Below, one piece after another: positions 28,293-37,833 of a DNA stretch of 64,000 nucleotides; positions within the stretch are counted from its first letter, which is position 1; every line of letters begins with the position of its first letter. A program made the position numbers and the translations under genes. Origin of the DNA: Pseudoalteromonas luteoviolacea (GTDB lineage: Bacteria; Pseudomonadota; Gammaproteobacteria; Enterobacterales; Alteromonadaceae); contig NZ_JWIC01000003.1 of NCBI RefSeq assembly GCF_000814765.1, forward strand, positions 255,501 through 319,500, in the 5' to 3' direction. The notes below the pieces were generated by a model that did no database searches, had not been told where the DNA came from, and was given only the letters and a program-made list of their open reading frames with translations.

Positions 28293-29507
28293 TTATTGGG
28301 CATCATTGACTAACTGTGTATTGACCTCGATGTGATTATGCAGCGTTTTATGCACGGGACATTTATCGGCAATGGCCAGCAGCCTTTGCTCTTGCTCTAG
28401 TGTCAAATTACCTTCAATCTCAACTTTGCGAGTAATGAGTTCAGCATAACTGTCTTTTTGCTCACAGGTGTCACAATCTTGATGATGGTTTTTTTGATGC
28501 TGTAACGTCACTTTTATGTGCTTGAGTGGCAAGTTTTTATGGGTCGCATACATGCGCATTGTCATCACGGTGCATGTACCCAAAGCAGCTAGTAAGTGCT
28601 CATAAGGATCGGGGCCGAGGTTTTTTCCGCCGGCTTGGGTTGGTTCATCAGCAATCCAGCTGTGACTGTCACTGATAACATTCAAGGTAAATTTATGGTC
28701 TTTCTCGCTGACAACAAGGTGGCCATTTTGAACCGCTTCAGTTTCGGTTTCTGGGTGTGGATCAACGTATTTACTGGCCCAGCCAGAAATTGCAGTTGCA
28801 GCGTATTCAGCATCCTGCGTTTTGCTCAATAGATGATCTGCATTGTCTAAAGAAATAAAGCTTTTAGGGTGCTTAGATGCCATATAAATCGCTTCTGCTT
28901 GCTCAATGCTAACTACATCATCAATTGGGCTGTGCATAACAAGCAGTGCCTTATTCTTTAACGTGTGTTGCATCTTACTATGCGTATCTAAATCGTCTAA
29001 AAACTGTTTTTTGATGTTAAAAGTACGTCGACCGAGTTGAACTTGTGCTTCTCCAGTTTGCTTTATTTGCTCAATTTGAGCTGAAAAGTTGTGCGCGACA
29101 TGTTTGGCGTTCGCAGGTGCGCCAATGGTAACCACTGCTTTAACCTCTTCAATTTGATCCGCCGCCGCTAATACCGCTGCGCCGCCCAAACTGTGGCCAA
29201 TAAGTAGTTGAGGTGCATGCAGGTTTTGACGCAAATAGTCTGCTGCTGCATACAAATCATCTAGATTTGATGAAAAATTACTATTGGCAAAATCCCCATC
29301 ACTATTGCCAAGCCCTGTAAAATCAAAGCGCAGCACGGCGTAGCCATGCTTTACCAAAGCTCTTGAAATACGGGAGGCTGCCGCAATGTCTTTACCGCAA
29401 GTAAAGCAATGTGCAAACAGCGCGACTGCTTTGATATGTTGAGCTGGACGCTCCAATAGCCCTGCAAGTGTGTTTTCATTACTGACGAATTCAATTTTTT
29501 CTCTCAT
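28293..29507 (-). CDS. Bifunctional alpha/beta-hydrolase and OsmC-family protein
   Basis: A 404-residue two-domain fusion. Residues 1-250 form a small alpha/beta-hydrolase with FTGLGNSDG and the nucleophile elbow [13 protein letters not shown]. About residues 265-400 form an OsmC-type thiol peroxidase domain with its two redox cysteines in [17 protein letters not shown] and [14 protein letters not shown]. The fusion is a known architecture in proteobacteria. Likely roles are reduction of organic hydroperoxides and hydrolysis of a linked ester; the substrate is unknown. It follows the pirin gene by 32 nt and is probably co-transcribed with it. Confidence 0.9.
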   Translation of the reverse strand: MREKIEFVSNENTLAGLLERPAQHIKAVALFAHCFTCGKDIAAASRISRALVKHGYAVLRFDFTGLGNSDGDFANSNFSSNLDDLYAAADYLRQNLHAPQLLIGHSLGGAAVLAAADQIEEVKAVVTIGAPANAKHVAHNFSAQIEQIKQTGEAQVQLGRRTFNIKKQFLDDLDTHSKMQHTLKNKALLVMHSPIDDVVSIEQAEAIYMASKHPKSFISLDNADHLLSKTQDAEYAATAISGWASKYVDPHPETETEAVQNGHLVVSEKDHKFTLNVISDSHSWIADEPTQAGGKNLGPDPYEHLLAALGTCTVMTMRMYATHKNLPLKHIKVTLQHQKNHHQDCDTCEQKDSYAELITRKVEIEGNLTLEQEQRLLAIADKCPVHKTLHNHIEVNTQLVNDAQ

Positions 29508-29539
29508 TACTTTTCCTCAAATTAATTAAAGCTAAATTG

Positions 29540-30439
29540 TTAGCGCAGTGGCTGAGCTTTTGGTTTGCCTGTTGGTAGCGGAACAAATTCACGGTCATCA
29601 TCGGGTATGGACGGAAAGTTGCCTTCACGCCAATCTTGCTTGGCTTGTTCAATACGCGCTTTACTAAAGGAGACAAAATTCCAGTGTATATAAGGTACAT
29701 TTTCCCATTTATCGCCGCCCAGTAAGATCAGGCGAGCATCTTTGGTGGTCGTTATATGTGTGTCCTGTTGCTCTAAAAGTACTAATTGTCCCGGCGAGTA
29801 GGAGGCACCAGAGATAGTAACTTCCCCAAAAATTACATATAAAGCGGTTTCTTGATCTGGGTTTGGCACTGTGATGGTACGTTGAATTGGTGAAATGACA
29901 TCGACATAAAACATCTCTGAATAGGTTGTTATTGGGGACTTAAGGCCATAAGCCTCACCAGCTATAACTCGCGTCATGACACCATTATGTGTGATCTGTG
30001 GCAGGTCATGTCGGCCAATATGTTCAAAGCTTGGGTCGATGTCAGAGTATTGTTCTGGCAAGGCTATCCATGATTGCAAGCCATTGATGGCATGGGCACC
30101 TCCTCGGACTTCAAAGCTTTCTCTTTCGGAGTGCACAATGCCGCTTCCTGCGGTCATCCAATTTACGTCACCTGGGGCTATTTCTAATTTATTACCCAGA
30201 GAGTCGCGGTGCAGGATACGTCCCTCAAACAAGTAAGTTAAAGTGGATAAGCCGATATGAGGGTGAGGTTGAACTTCAATCCCTTGCCCAGCAGGAAAAT
30301 GGGTTGGGCCCATATGGTCGAAGAAAATAAATGGACCAACCATACGCTTTTTCATATGTGGCAGTAGTCGGTTGACTGTCAATCCGCCAATGTCGTGGGT
30401 GGTTGCGTTAAGTATTTGAGCCACAGATTGAAACTCCAT
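29540..30439 (-). CDS. Pirin family protein
   Basis: A 299-residue bicupin protein with the pirin N-terminal signature PHPHIGLSTLTYLFEGRILHRDS and the metal ligands His/His/Glu (HSERE) further on. Bacterial pirins act as quercetinase-like dioxygenases or redox-sensitive regulators; which applies here cannot be read from the sequence. It lies immediately upstream of a hydroperoxidase-type fusion gene, suggesting a shared stress role (inference). Confidence 0.9.
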   Translation of the reverse strand: MEFQSVAQILNATTHDIGGLTVNRLLPHMKKRMVGPFIFFDHMGPTHFPAGQGIEVQPHPHIGLSTLTYLFEGRILHRDSLGNKLEIAPGDVNWMTAGSGIVHSERESFEVRGGAHAINGLQSWIALPEQYSDIDPSFEHIGRHDLPQITHNGVMTRVIAGEAYGLKSPITTYSEMFYVDVISPIQRTITVPNPDQETALYVIFGEVTISGASYSPGQLVLLEQQDTHITTTKDARLILLGGDKWENVPYIHWNFVSFSKARIEQAKQDWREGNFPSIPDDDREFVPLPTGKPKAQPLR

Positions 30440-30648
30440 GAAGGTGAGCAGTGATAAATAGATAAGTCAGATAGTAGTTTCAAAGTACCCTGGCGTAAAA
30501 CTTAAAAATTGGGATGGATTGTTCGGATTTTTAGAGTGTTCTTCTTAATTGTATTGCTGTTTTCTACTGGTGACGGAGGGAGAAATAATGCGTCAGAGCG
30601 TGAGTTAAGCATTGTGTGCAATAAAGTGAGCTGAGCGGTTTTGTATTA

Positions 30649-30664
30649 TGTCACTAAAGTGACA
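30649..30664. promoter_or_regulatory. Palindromic operator-like site
   Basis: TGTCACT-AA-AGTGACA, 7-bp perfect arms with a 2-bp centre. It lies 210 bp upstream of the pirin gene and 1 kb upstream of the biosynthetic operon. The size and symmetry fit a dimeric regulator; the regulator is unknown. Confidence 0.4.
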
Positions 30665-31456
30665 GAGTTGTGATGTTTTTAATGGGCTTTACTCTGACCT
30701 AAAGTATGAATTATGACTAGAATATGACTCAAATATCCAGATTACAGGTTTTTTTGATCAATAATTAAACTTTAGTTGCTTAGCTTGAAATAATAAATAA
30801 AGAAAAATAAAGAGATTATTTAGCTTTTTTTTATGCGTCATGAAAACTTAATTGTTGATAAAATCGGCACTTTGTGCGGATTTATTGGAACGTACCTTCT
30901 ATGGTTACTTGTAAAAATGAAAATGTTTGCACAAAAAAGTATCGATTCATAAAAATATAAAATTATGCCAAGCTCGCCCTTTTTCATCTCGAATATTCTA
31001 CGTTATGTATTCATGTAAATGACATAATAAATTAACCGTAATAGGTACGGTGTCTTTTCTTTTTTAGTTGTTGATATTGAGTATATATTCTAAATTTCTA
31101 TTTGTGGGTTTGTTTATGCGGTAAATTCAAATGTCAAACTTATTTTTATTAATTTGATATTAATCTTAACACACCTTCTATTTTAAAATTTATTGTAATA
31201 ATTAATACATGATTGAAAGTGCACGAACCCGCTTGAACAGAGAAATCTCAACTTAGCCTTTCACTTTGAATACGTTTTTTAGAAGAACTTTCCCCATCAG
31301 CGCTTGTATGTTTTTTGTTAAAAGCGATCGTTTTATCCACTATTTTGTAAAAGTTTATAGCAATAAATGTATTTGGTGTAATTCTTGTGGGTACTATTGA
31401 TTGATTAAATGTAATGGTGTAAAAAATGACACACACGCTTTGAGGTGGATGGTTCA

Positions 31457-31497
31457 GTTACTGATGATTGCTTTTTCAGTTGATCAAGATCAGTAAC
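31457..31497. promoter_or_regulatory. Inverted repeat with FNR/CRP-like half-sites upstream of the biosynthetic operon
   Basis: GTTACTGAT (31457-31465) and ATCAGTAAC (31489-31497) are perfect 9-bp inverted copies. Overlapping the right arm is TTGATCAAGATCAG (31480-31493), which matches the FNR core TTGAT-N4-ATCAA in nine of ten positions. It lies about 150 nt upstream of the first gene, so it could control the whole 27-kb operon. Confidence 0.4.
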
Positions 31498-31645
31498 GAG
31501 CTATGTGAGTGACTTAAAGTTTGCATCAGAGATCATTATTTATAATGCCCAATGATGCATGTGTTATTTATATTTAATCTGATTATAAGTCTTGAATATA
31601 AATTAAAAATGACCGTTTTTTTAATTGTTAAAGGAAGCAATAAAA

Positions 31646-33265
31646 ATGAGTAATGAACTCTCTTTTTCAGAATCAAAAGTTGAGTCTGAAAGTAAAGTAG
31701 TATCAACGATAGATATAGACTTAATAAGCCAACTAACACTTGAGGATATCAAAAAATTTATCAAGGAAAACTATCCAAAAGTACAGTTGAATGGAGAGGT
31801 TCACAAATCACTCATTGAGAATAACCGCCGATATATAGATCAGCGTATTTCTGATAGGGATGACATTTATGGCGTAACGACAGGGTTCGGTAATTCTGCG
31901 AGTAATAGAATTTCACCAATCATGTCGCAAGAGCTACAAAAGAACCTAATGGCGTACCATGGTTGTGGTGTGGGTGAGTACCTTAGTGAGCGCGATTGTG
32001 CGGCGACATTGCTGATCCGTTTAAACTGTAATGCACGTGGTTATTCTGGGGTAAGTTGGGAATTGCTAAAACAGATGGAGCTGTTTTTACAACACAACAT
32101 TTTTCCTGCTATCCCAGCGAAAGGATCCGTGGGTGCAAGCGGTGATTTAACGCCACTTTCATACATTGGTGCAGCATTAAATGGACAAAGAAATGTATAT
32201 TACCAAGGCGTGATTAGACCTACTGCTGAAGTGCTAGAAGAGCTCAATATTGCGCCATATGAACTCAAAGCCAAAGAAGGCTTGGCTATCATGAATGGCA
32301 CCTCAGTAATGAGTGCAATTGCTGCAAATACCATTAATGAAGTGGATACTGCCATCGATGTGTCATGTAAATTGATAGCGCTATTTGTTGAACTGATTGA
32401 TGGTAGAGCGTCACCATTCCACCCTAAAGTCCATGAATTAAAGCCACACCAAGGACAAAGGTACTGTGCTGATTTAATTTACAAGCGTTTATCTCATCCT
32501 GAGCAAAGACTTGGACGCAGGCAGCGAACCGATGATCAAGTGATTGAACATGGCTTAAAAGAGAAATTCCGCTTACAAGATAGTTATTCAATTCGTTGCT
32601 CTCCACAAGTATTAGGTTCTTTGGTAGACACGTTGAATTGGGCAAAGTCAGTGCTTCAAGTAGAAATCAACTCTGTTAATGACAATCCATTGATTGATCA
32701 TGAAAGTGATTTAATCCTCAACGCAGGTCACTTCTATGGCGGTCATGTTGCTGCAATTTGTGATGCGCTTAAGCCGCAAGTAGCCAATATGGGCGCATTG
32801 CTAGAGCGAGAGCTGGGCATTCTTGTAGATGACAGATTAAATGGGGGCATTCCAAATAATTTAGTGGCTGTTGATGACTTAGGCGATAAAGCGTGGATCA
32901 ATCATGGTTTTAAAGCGATGCAGATCAGCGCATCGGCACTGGTTGCTGAAGCACTCAAACAATCTGGCCCTATGTCAGTGTTTTCCCGTACTACCGAAGC
33001 CTTGAACCAAGATATCGTGAGCATGGGCACCATTGCCGCGCGTGACTTACAAACTATTTTATCGCTTGTGAAGTCCGTGATTGCGATTCAAGCGATGGCA
33101 ATTCGTCAGGCTTACTACGTACTGGATAAAGACCAATCTGCAGAGAAGCTTAACACCTTGTCTCGTCCTTTCTTTGATTCGCTTGCGGCGACCTTTTCAC
33201 CTGTTATTCAAGACCGCGCATTGGATGGTGAAATCGAAGAAATGGTTGCCTTTTTATTCGATTAA
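31646..33265 (+). CDS. MIO-type aromatic amino acid ammonia-lyase
   Basis: A 539-residue ammonia-lyase of the histidine/phenylalanine/tyrosine family. It should deaminate Tyr or Phe to (hydroxy)cinnamate, the starter for an aryl polyene. The cofactor-forming triad is Ala164-Ser165-Gly166 in GSVGASGDLTPLS. The lid tyrosine is Tyr75 in IYGVTTGFGNSAS, and the NDNPL segment is present. The selectivity pair, aligned by eye, is Tyr104-His105 (LQKNLMAYHGCGVG); reference tyrosine, phenylalanine and histidine enzymes have His-Leu, Phe-Leu and Ser-His. The substrate is therefore uncertain, though histidine catabolism is unlikely since no hut genes are near. The start is ATG at 31646 (AAGGAAG upstream). 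It is the first gene of a ~27.7-kb operon. Confidence 0.92.
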   Translation: MSNELSFSESKVESESKVVSTIDIDLISQLTLEDIKKFIKENYPKVQLNGEVHKSLIENNRRYIDQRISDRDDIYGVTTGFGNSASNRISPIMSQELQKNLMAYHGCGVGEYLSERDCAATLLIRLNCNARGYSGVSWELLKQMELFLQHNIFPAIPAKGSVGASGDLTPLSYIGAALNGQRNVYYQGVIRPTAEVLEELNIAPYELKAKEGLAIMNGTSVMSAIAANTINEVDTAIDVSCKLIALFVELIDGRASPFHPKVHELKPHQGQRYCADLIYKRLSHPEQRLGRRQRTDDQVIEHGLKEKFRLQDSYSIRCSPQVLGSLVDTLNWAKSVLQVEINSVNDNPLIDHESDLILNAGHFYGGHVAAICDALKPQVANMGALLERELGILVDDRLNGGIPNNLVAVDDLGDKAWINHGFKAMQISASALVAEALKQSGPMSVFSRTTEALNQDIVSMGTIAARDLQTILSLVKSVIAIQAMAIRQAYYVLDKDQSAEKLNTLSRPFFDSLAATFSPVIQDRALDGEIEEMVAFLFD

Positions 33266-33305
33266 ACACTGATTAAATTCACTTTTTATAAGCAAAGGAA
33301 GAACA

Positions 33306-33578
33306 ATGAATAGTACACAAGACATCATCACTTTTATTAAAACTGACATCTTAATTGAAGAGCTTGAAGTGGCTGACTCACTAGAAGAAATTGATGAACA
33401 TGCAGAGCTAGTCGGTGCAGGTTTAGATTTAGACAGTATTGAGCTGTTGGACTTGGTCTCAGCGGTTGAGAAAAAATATGGCCTGAAGTTTAAAGAGTTT
33501 CCAAGTGAGCTCGTACAGCAAAAAATGTCGTCAATTCATACGCTAAGTGAATTTATTTCTGAGCAATTAGCAGCATAA
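33306..33578 (+). CDS. Free-standing acyl carrier protein
   Basis: A 90-residue ACP with the phosphopantetheine attachment Ser44 in GLDLDSIELLDLV and the usual acidic helices. It carries the growing aryl-polyene chain between the ketosynthase, ketoreductase and dehydratase encoded downstream. It starts 40 nt after the ammonia-lyase gene. A phosphopantetheinyl transferase must come from elsewhere, as none is seen in the window. Confidence 0.93.
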   Translation: MNSTQDIITFIKTDILIEELEVADSLEEIDEHAELVGAGLDLDSIELLDLVSAVEKKYGLKFKEFPSELVQQKMSSIHTLSEFISEQLAA

Positions 33579-33592
33579 ATGTTGAGGTGGTT

Positions 33593-34072
33593 ATGACTCT
33601 TTACACGGCTGGCAAAACGTATAGGGAAATCAACGAAGGAGATAGTGCAGTACATTCTAAAACCATCTCCGAAGCAGATGTATATAGTTTTGCTGGGATC
33701 ACCGGGGATTTTAACCCGCTGCATGTCGACACCGTATTTGCAGAGCAAATGGGGTTAGCAGGCAGAATCGCCCATGCAGGGATAGCGCCAGCCATGGTTG
33801 CGCAAGTTATTGGCATGAAGCTGCCTGGTGTGGGCTCAATGGTTACCAATATGACTGTAAGCCATCATGCTCCTTTGTATATCGGTGACACCATTTATGC
33901 GCAAGTTAAAGTGTCTGAAAAATTGCCAAATCGGCACGTACGTTTGGCCATTACCATTGTAAATCAGAACAAAGTGCTGATTTGCAGTGGTGAAGTTGAA
34001 GTCGTGCCGCCTAAAGCGTCGTTCAAAAAACGCGTTGCAGCAATTGAATTACAGGAATTGGTAAGTGAATGA
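33593..34072 (+). CDS. MaoC-like (R)-specific enoyl hydratase/dehydratase
   Basis: A 159-residue hot-dog protein with the hydratase-2 motif FAGITGDFNPLHVD (catalytic Asp39 and His44) and GRIAHAGIAPAMVAQ. In this operon it is a candidate second dehydratase beside the FabZ-like protein, forming or isomerising double bonds of the acyl chain. The start is ATG at 33593 with GAGGTGG directly upstream; a GTG two codons earlier is less well placed. Its stop overlaps the next start in ATGA, so the two are translationally coupled. Confidence 0.88.
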   Translation: MTLYTAGKTYREINEGDSAVHSKTISEADVYSFAGITGDFNPLHVDTVFAEQMGLAGRIAHAGIAPAMVAQVIGMKLPGVGSMVTNMTVSHHAPLYIGDTIYAQVKVSEKLPNRHVRLAITIVNQNKVLICSGEVEVVPPKASFKKRVAAIELQELVSE

Positions 34073-35607
34073 AGGATTTTGAAGGCTTAGTCAATCAGGT
34101 ACGTCGACAAATCGTAATCTCGGTTGAACTTGAAGAGTCAGAAATAGCACAGCTATCAGATGATGATGATTTATTGGGCAGTCCTTTATTTCTTGATTCA
34201 GTCGACTTATTACAAATTTACGCTGATTGTCAGCGTAAATTTGGTGTTGTGTTTAATAACGCCGACTACGAGGGCACGCATACAGTGAGTAGTATTGTGA
34301 CTCGAACGATATCGGCAAAAGAGACTAAAAGTACAAGTACGGACAGTGCACAGTTTTACTCCTCAGATGGTAAACATTATAGCAGCGCAGAGTTTAAGCA
34401 GCATATCGCGCACTTGATCACAGTACTGCAAAGCGCAGGGTTTGATAAAACCAAGCCATTAAGAGTACTGGATGTGGATCCGGTCAAAATGATGATGGTT
34501 GCGGTTGCGGCGGTATTCAGTGGTTATAAACCGTTGATGAGTGCACAACCACAAGGTGAAAACGCGGTGAGCTTTGCGCAATTGCTATCCAAGCAAGGTG
34601 AGGCATCGTCGATGTTGGACGCAAAGTGCATTTTTCAGCAGTTAGCGACTTTGCCGTCAAAGGCTGTGATTTTCTTTGAAACGTCAGGCAGCACAGGGGT
34701 GCCTGTGCGCATTGAAAAGTCGTTAGCAAGCATGGTGCAAGAGGTTGAAGAGCTGACGACTTTATTTGATTTTAGTGGCCTTGATTTAATTGATGCCTAT
34801 GTATCACCTGTGCACATGTATGGGTTCATTTGGAGCTTTTTGTTACCCCTCAAACTTGAGATCCCCGTGTTGTATCAGTCAAATACGTTACTAAGACCAG
34901 CGCCTGAGACAGTGAATCATGTGATGGCGGTGATTGTACCCAGTATTTGGCAAAGCTTGTCAGACGCCTTGACGGCTCAATATTGCTATATCGTTAACTC
35001 AGGAGGGAAGTTCGGTGAGCAAAGGGATGCACAGTTTGCCGAGCGAGTACAAAGTAAGCTGCCAGATCTGCAAGGTATTGATGTGCTAGGCAGCACTGAA
35101 ACGGGTGCCATAGCCTATCGCATGATGGGCCAAGACCATATTCAAACATACCAGTTGCTGCCGACAGTCAGTTTACAACCATCGGATGGTGAACATCTCA
35201 TTTATTCTGACTTTTTACCATTGGGCGTCGAATGTGCGCCGCTGGATGACAAGATTGAGATACTTGCCAATAACAAGATTTTACATCTGGGCCGAAAGGA
35301 TAGTGTGTTTAAGTTCAAGGGCAAACGCTACTCATTGAAGGCCATTGAAGACAAGCTCTCTCAGTTGTTTTTAGGGCATGCTTTGCGGGTGTATTTCATC
35401 GAGCAAGCAGACAGTGTGCGCGGCGGAGAGCTGATAGCCTTTGTTGCCAAAGAATCTTCGCACTTTGACATCACAGATGAAGTCAGAGCGCTATTCCAAG
35501 ATTTACCCATCCCCAAAATAGAATTCATTGATGAGTTACCTACCAATGCAATGGGCAAAGTGACATTGCAGGGTTTACAGGAGAAAGTAAGAAATGCCAG
35601 AGTGTAA
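34069..35607 (+). CDS. ACP-fused acyl-ACP synthetase (AMP-dependent ligase)
   Basis: A 512-residue fusion. Residues 1-80 are a carrier domain with attachment Ser44 (PLFLDSVDLLQIY). The rest is an ANL-family ligase with the P-loop FFETSGSTGVP, a degenerate core LGSTETGAIAYR, HLGRKDSVFKFKGKR and the catalytic Lys497 (NAMGKVTLQG). It most likely activates the cinnamate-type acid from the lyase as adenylate and places it on a carrier, either its own or the neighbour. Aryl polyene, flexirubin and xanthomonadin clusters use comparable ligases. The 3' end overlaps the KS gene by 14 nt. Confidence 0.85.
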   Translation: MKDFEGLVNQVRRQIVISVELEESEIAQLSDDDDLLGSPLFLDSVDLLQIYADCQRKFGVVFNNADYEGTHTVSSIVTRTISAKETKSTSTDSAQFYSSDGKHYSSAEFKQHIAHLITVLQSAGFDKTKPLRVLDVDPVKMMMVAVAAVFSGYKPLMSAQPQGENAVSFAQLLSKQGEASSMLDAKCIFQQLATLPSKAVIFFETSGSTGVPVRIEKSLASMVQEVEELTTLFDFSGLDLIDAYVSPVHMYGFIWSFLLPLKLEIPVLYQSNTLLRPAPETVNHVMAVIVPSIWQSLSDALTAQYCYIVNSGGKFGEQRDAQFAERVQSKLPDLQGIDVLGSTETGAIAYRMMGQDHIQTYQLLPTVSLQPSDGEHLIYSDFLPLGVECAPLDDKIEILANNKILHLGRKDSVFKFKGKRYSLKAIEDKLSQLFLGHALRVYFIEQADSVRGGELIAFVAKESSHFDITDEVRALFQDLPIPKIEFIDELPTNAMGKVTLQGLQEKVRNARV

Positions 35608-37831
35608 ATCACAAGTTGTGATAACCGGATATGGTGTAATTTCTTCGTGTGGTGATAATGCACAAGAGTTATATAACTCAATGCAATCACAGCGCTCAGG
35701 AGTTGTACCACTAAGCTGTTTTGACGTCACTGGCTTGCCGAGTGATATTGCGGGTATTGTTCGCTCAGTGCGAGAAAAGCATCAAGATAAACAAACTGAT
35801 TTACCTGATTTTTCAACCCTGTTTGCCATTGAAGCGATAGAAGAGGCACTGAGTGCAGCAAATCTCTCTCGTCATATCTTGGTAAACAAGCGTGTTGCAT
35901 TATGTGTTGGCAACGCCAACACTGGGATGGAAAAGCTTGAGCAAGGCATCATGGAAAATCAGCATGAAGGCCTTGTTGAGTACCCAGCGCACAAGCAAAG
36001 TGACAATATCGCCAAACATTTTGGCGTGCTCGGTCCTGTATTAACCTTCACCAGTGCGTGTACATCAAGCAGCAGTGCACTGGGCTTTGCAAAACAGCTT
36101 TTAGACAATGATGTGGTTGATATTGTGATAGCCGGTGGCACCGATGCCTTGGCGAAAACAATTTATGCCGGCTTTCATTCTTTACAGTCAGTCGCGCCCG
36201 AAGTTTGCTCTCCTTATGACGTAAAAATGGGTTTAAGCCTAGGAGAGGGCGCAGGCTTCCTTGTGCTAGAGAATTACAATCATGCCGAGGCTCGAAATCA
36301 ACCGACTATAATGCAATTGGCGGGCACAGCCTCTAGTTTAGATGCATATCATGCGACCGCACCTGAGCCGCAGGGGGCAGGTGTAAGGCGCTCATTTGAA
36401 ACGGCTTTGCGCTCTAGTGATGTTACTCCTGAAGACCTAGATTACGTCAATACCCATGGGACTGGTACACCTGCCAATGATGGTGCTGAATTAAAGGGCA
36501 TTTTTGCTGCGCTGAACCCACAGGATAAAACCTCTATCCCAGTATCCAGTTCCAAATCGTATTTTGGTCACACACTCGGTGCTGCGGGCGCCATTGAATT
36601 TATTTCTGCATTGGTCGCTATCGAAAAGGGCCAACTGCCTTCGACCTTAAATGGCGATGATATTCGCGAAGATTGCCAAGGTCACCATATCGTTGTGAAT
36701 GGACTGATTGATCACAATGTTGCGTGCATCGGCGCGACCAATTCCGCGTTTGGTGGACACAATACCACCATGCTGGCGCGTAAATCTGTTACAGCTATCC
36801 CTAAAGCTGAAGGGAAGAAAGTTTATATCCTCGGCCACGGCAGTATTGCTGAGCAAGGTGGTTATAGCAATGGGGCGGATCAGCCTTTGCTTAGCTATGA
36901 GGGAGAGTTTGCTTTAAAGCCGTTCCAATCAAAGCTATATCGCCGTCGCATGAGCACCATAGGCCAATATGCCATTGGCGCATCATACCTTGCGTTTAGC
37001 GGAGCGGATGTGGACTACAGTGACGCTGAAAAGCCGCCGATGGGTGCGTACTTTGGCACTACTTTGGGGGCATCTCAAGTACAGCAACGTAATTTGTCCG
37101 ACTTGCAAGAATATGGTCCGACAGGGGTTAAGAGTACTTTGTTCCCAGATACCGTGCTTAATGCGCCGCTTGGAAACCTCGCTTTGGCATTTGATTTAAA
37201 AGGCTGTTCTGCCAATTTTAGCGACTTAGGTAATGAAGGTATGCACGCACTGTGGCATGCATTCATGGATTTAAGAGAAGACAAAATTGCCTGTGCTTTA
37301 GTGTGTAGCGCAGAGGATAAGAGCAATACATCTGATTTAGTTTGGCAGCAAATGCAAGTGGCAGGTCAAAGGTTGGCAAGTTCAGCCAATGCGCTGGTCG
37401 CGGTCAATGAACAAGACCCGCGTGCGAGCCGAGCGCTTGCGCAAGTGGATGAATTTAATGCAGGTCGTTGGGTGTTTGATGAAGACAGCCAACAATGGGA
37501 CTGTGCAGCGCTAGCACAACTCACTGACAAACCAGATTTGATAGTCCTTTCAATGGTTAACGCTGGACAATTTGAGGCGATTTCAAAAGCGCTACAAGCA
37601 CAGTTTTCAACTACTCAAGTGATTAATGGTAGAGCATATAAAGAGTCGGGCATTGCGTGCCAAAGTCTTGATGCAATCAGCCTTGCTACCTGTGCACTGA
37701 ACGGACGCATGTTTATGGGCCGTGAAGTGGCACTGCAAAATACCAGTAAGCCTGAGTCCGTATTGGTAATGAGTGTGAATACACAGCTCAGTGCAACGAC
37801 ATGTTTGGTGTCGACAGTAAAAGGGAAATAG
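35594..37831 (+). CDS. Fused ketosynthase/chain-length-factor-like protein
   Basis: A 745-residue protein that appears to join an active beta-ketoacyl-ACP synthase to an inactive partner. Residues 1-400 have the complete C-H-H set: Cys156 (FTSACTSSSSALGFA), His288 (NTHGTGTPANDGAE) and His326 (SKSYFGHTLGAAGA). Residues about 410-745 again show thiolase-fold features (GAYFGTTLGASQVQQRNLSDL, APLGNLALAFDLKGCSANFSDLGNEGMHAL), but the nucleophile position has no cysteine, as in chain-length factors of aryl polyene and type II polyketide systems. It would extend the aryl starter with malonyl units. In the related systems I know, KS and CLF are separate proteins. Confidence 0.85.
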   Translation: MPECKSQVVITGYGVISSCGDNAQELYNSMQSQRSGVVPLSCFDVTGLPSDIAGIVRSVREKHQDKQTDLPDFSTLFAIEAIEEALSAANLSRHILVNKRVALCVGNANTGMEKLEQGIMENQHEGLVEYPAHKQSDNIAKHFGVLGPVLTFTSACTSSSSALGFAKQLLDNDVVDIVIAGGTDALAKTIYAGFHSLQSVAPEVCSPYDVKMGLSLGEGAGFLVLENYNHAEARNQPTIMQLAGTASSLDAYHATAPEPQGAGVRRSFETALRSSDVTPEDLDYVNTHGTGTPANDGAELKGIFAALNPQDKTSIPVSSSKSYFGHTLGAAGAIEFISALVAIEKGQLPSTLNGDDIREDCQGHHIVVNGLIDHNVACIGATNSAFGGHNTTMLARKSVTAIPKAEGKKVYILGHGSIAEQGGYSNGADQPLLSYEGEFALKPFQSKLYRRRMSTIGQYAIGASYLAFSGADVDYSDAEKPPMGAYFGTTLGASQVQQRNLSDLQEYGPTGVKSTLFPDTVLNAPLGNLALAFDLKGCSANFSDLGNEGMHALWHAFMDLREDKIACALVCSAEDKSNTSDLVWQQMQVAGQRLASSANALVAVNEQDPRASRALAQVDEFNAGRWVFDEDSQQWDCAALAQLTDKPDLIVLSMVNAGQFEAISKALQAQFSTTQVINGRAYKESGIACQSLDAISLATCALNGRMFMGREVALQNTSKPESVLVMSVNTQLSATTCLVSTVKGK

Positions 37832-37833
37832 AG

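Larger units (their letters stand above)
30440..31645. other. 1.2-kb AT-rich non-coding region upstream of the biosynthetic operon
   Basis: No convincing gene. It should contain the promoter of the pirin pair (left end) and of the biosynthetic operon (right end). Visible elements are TGTCACTAAAGTGACA (30649-30664), a perfect 9-bp inverted repeat at 31457-31497, and a repeat GCATCA/TGATGC around 31522-31555. A 39-codon frame at 30833-30952 and a 62-codon minus frame at 31248-31436 lack good start signals. Confidence 0.6.

Noticed and set aside
30833..30952. Small 39-codon membrane peptide gene
   Set aside because: It has one hydrophobic stretch (FIGTYLLWLLV), but only T-rich sequence and no Shine-Dalgarno lies before the ATG.
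31248..31436. 62-codon minus-strand gene in the intergenic region
   Set aside because: AT-rich composition, no ribosome-binding site and no recognisable family; it looks like chance.
31480..31493. Firm FNR site
   Set aside because: Nine of ten core bases match, but short motifs like this occur by chance in AT-rich DNA; kept only as part of a candidate control region.
31646..33265. Histidine ammonia-lyase HutH of histidine catabolism
   Set aside because: No hutU, hutI or hutC neighbours, the selectivity pair is not Ser-His, and the gene leads a polyene/NRPS operon.
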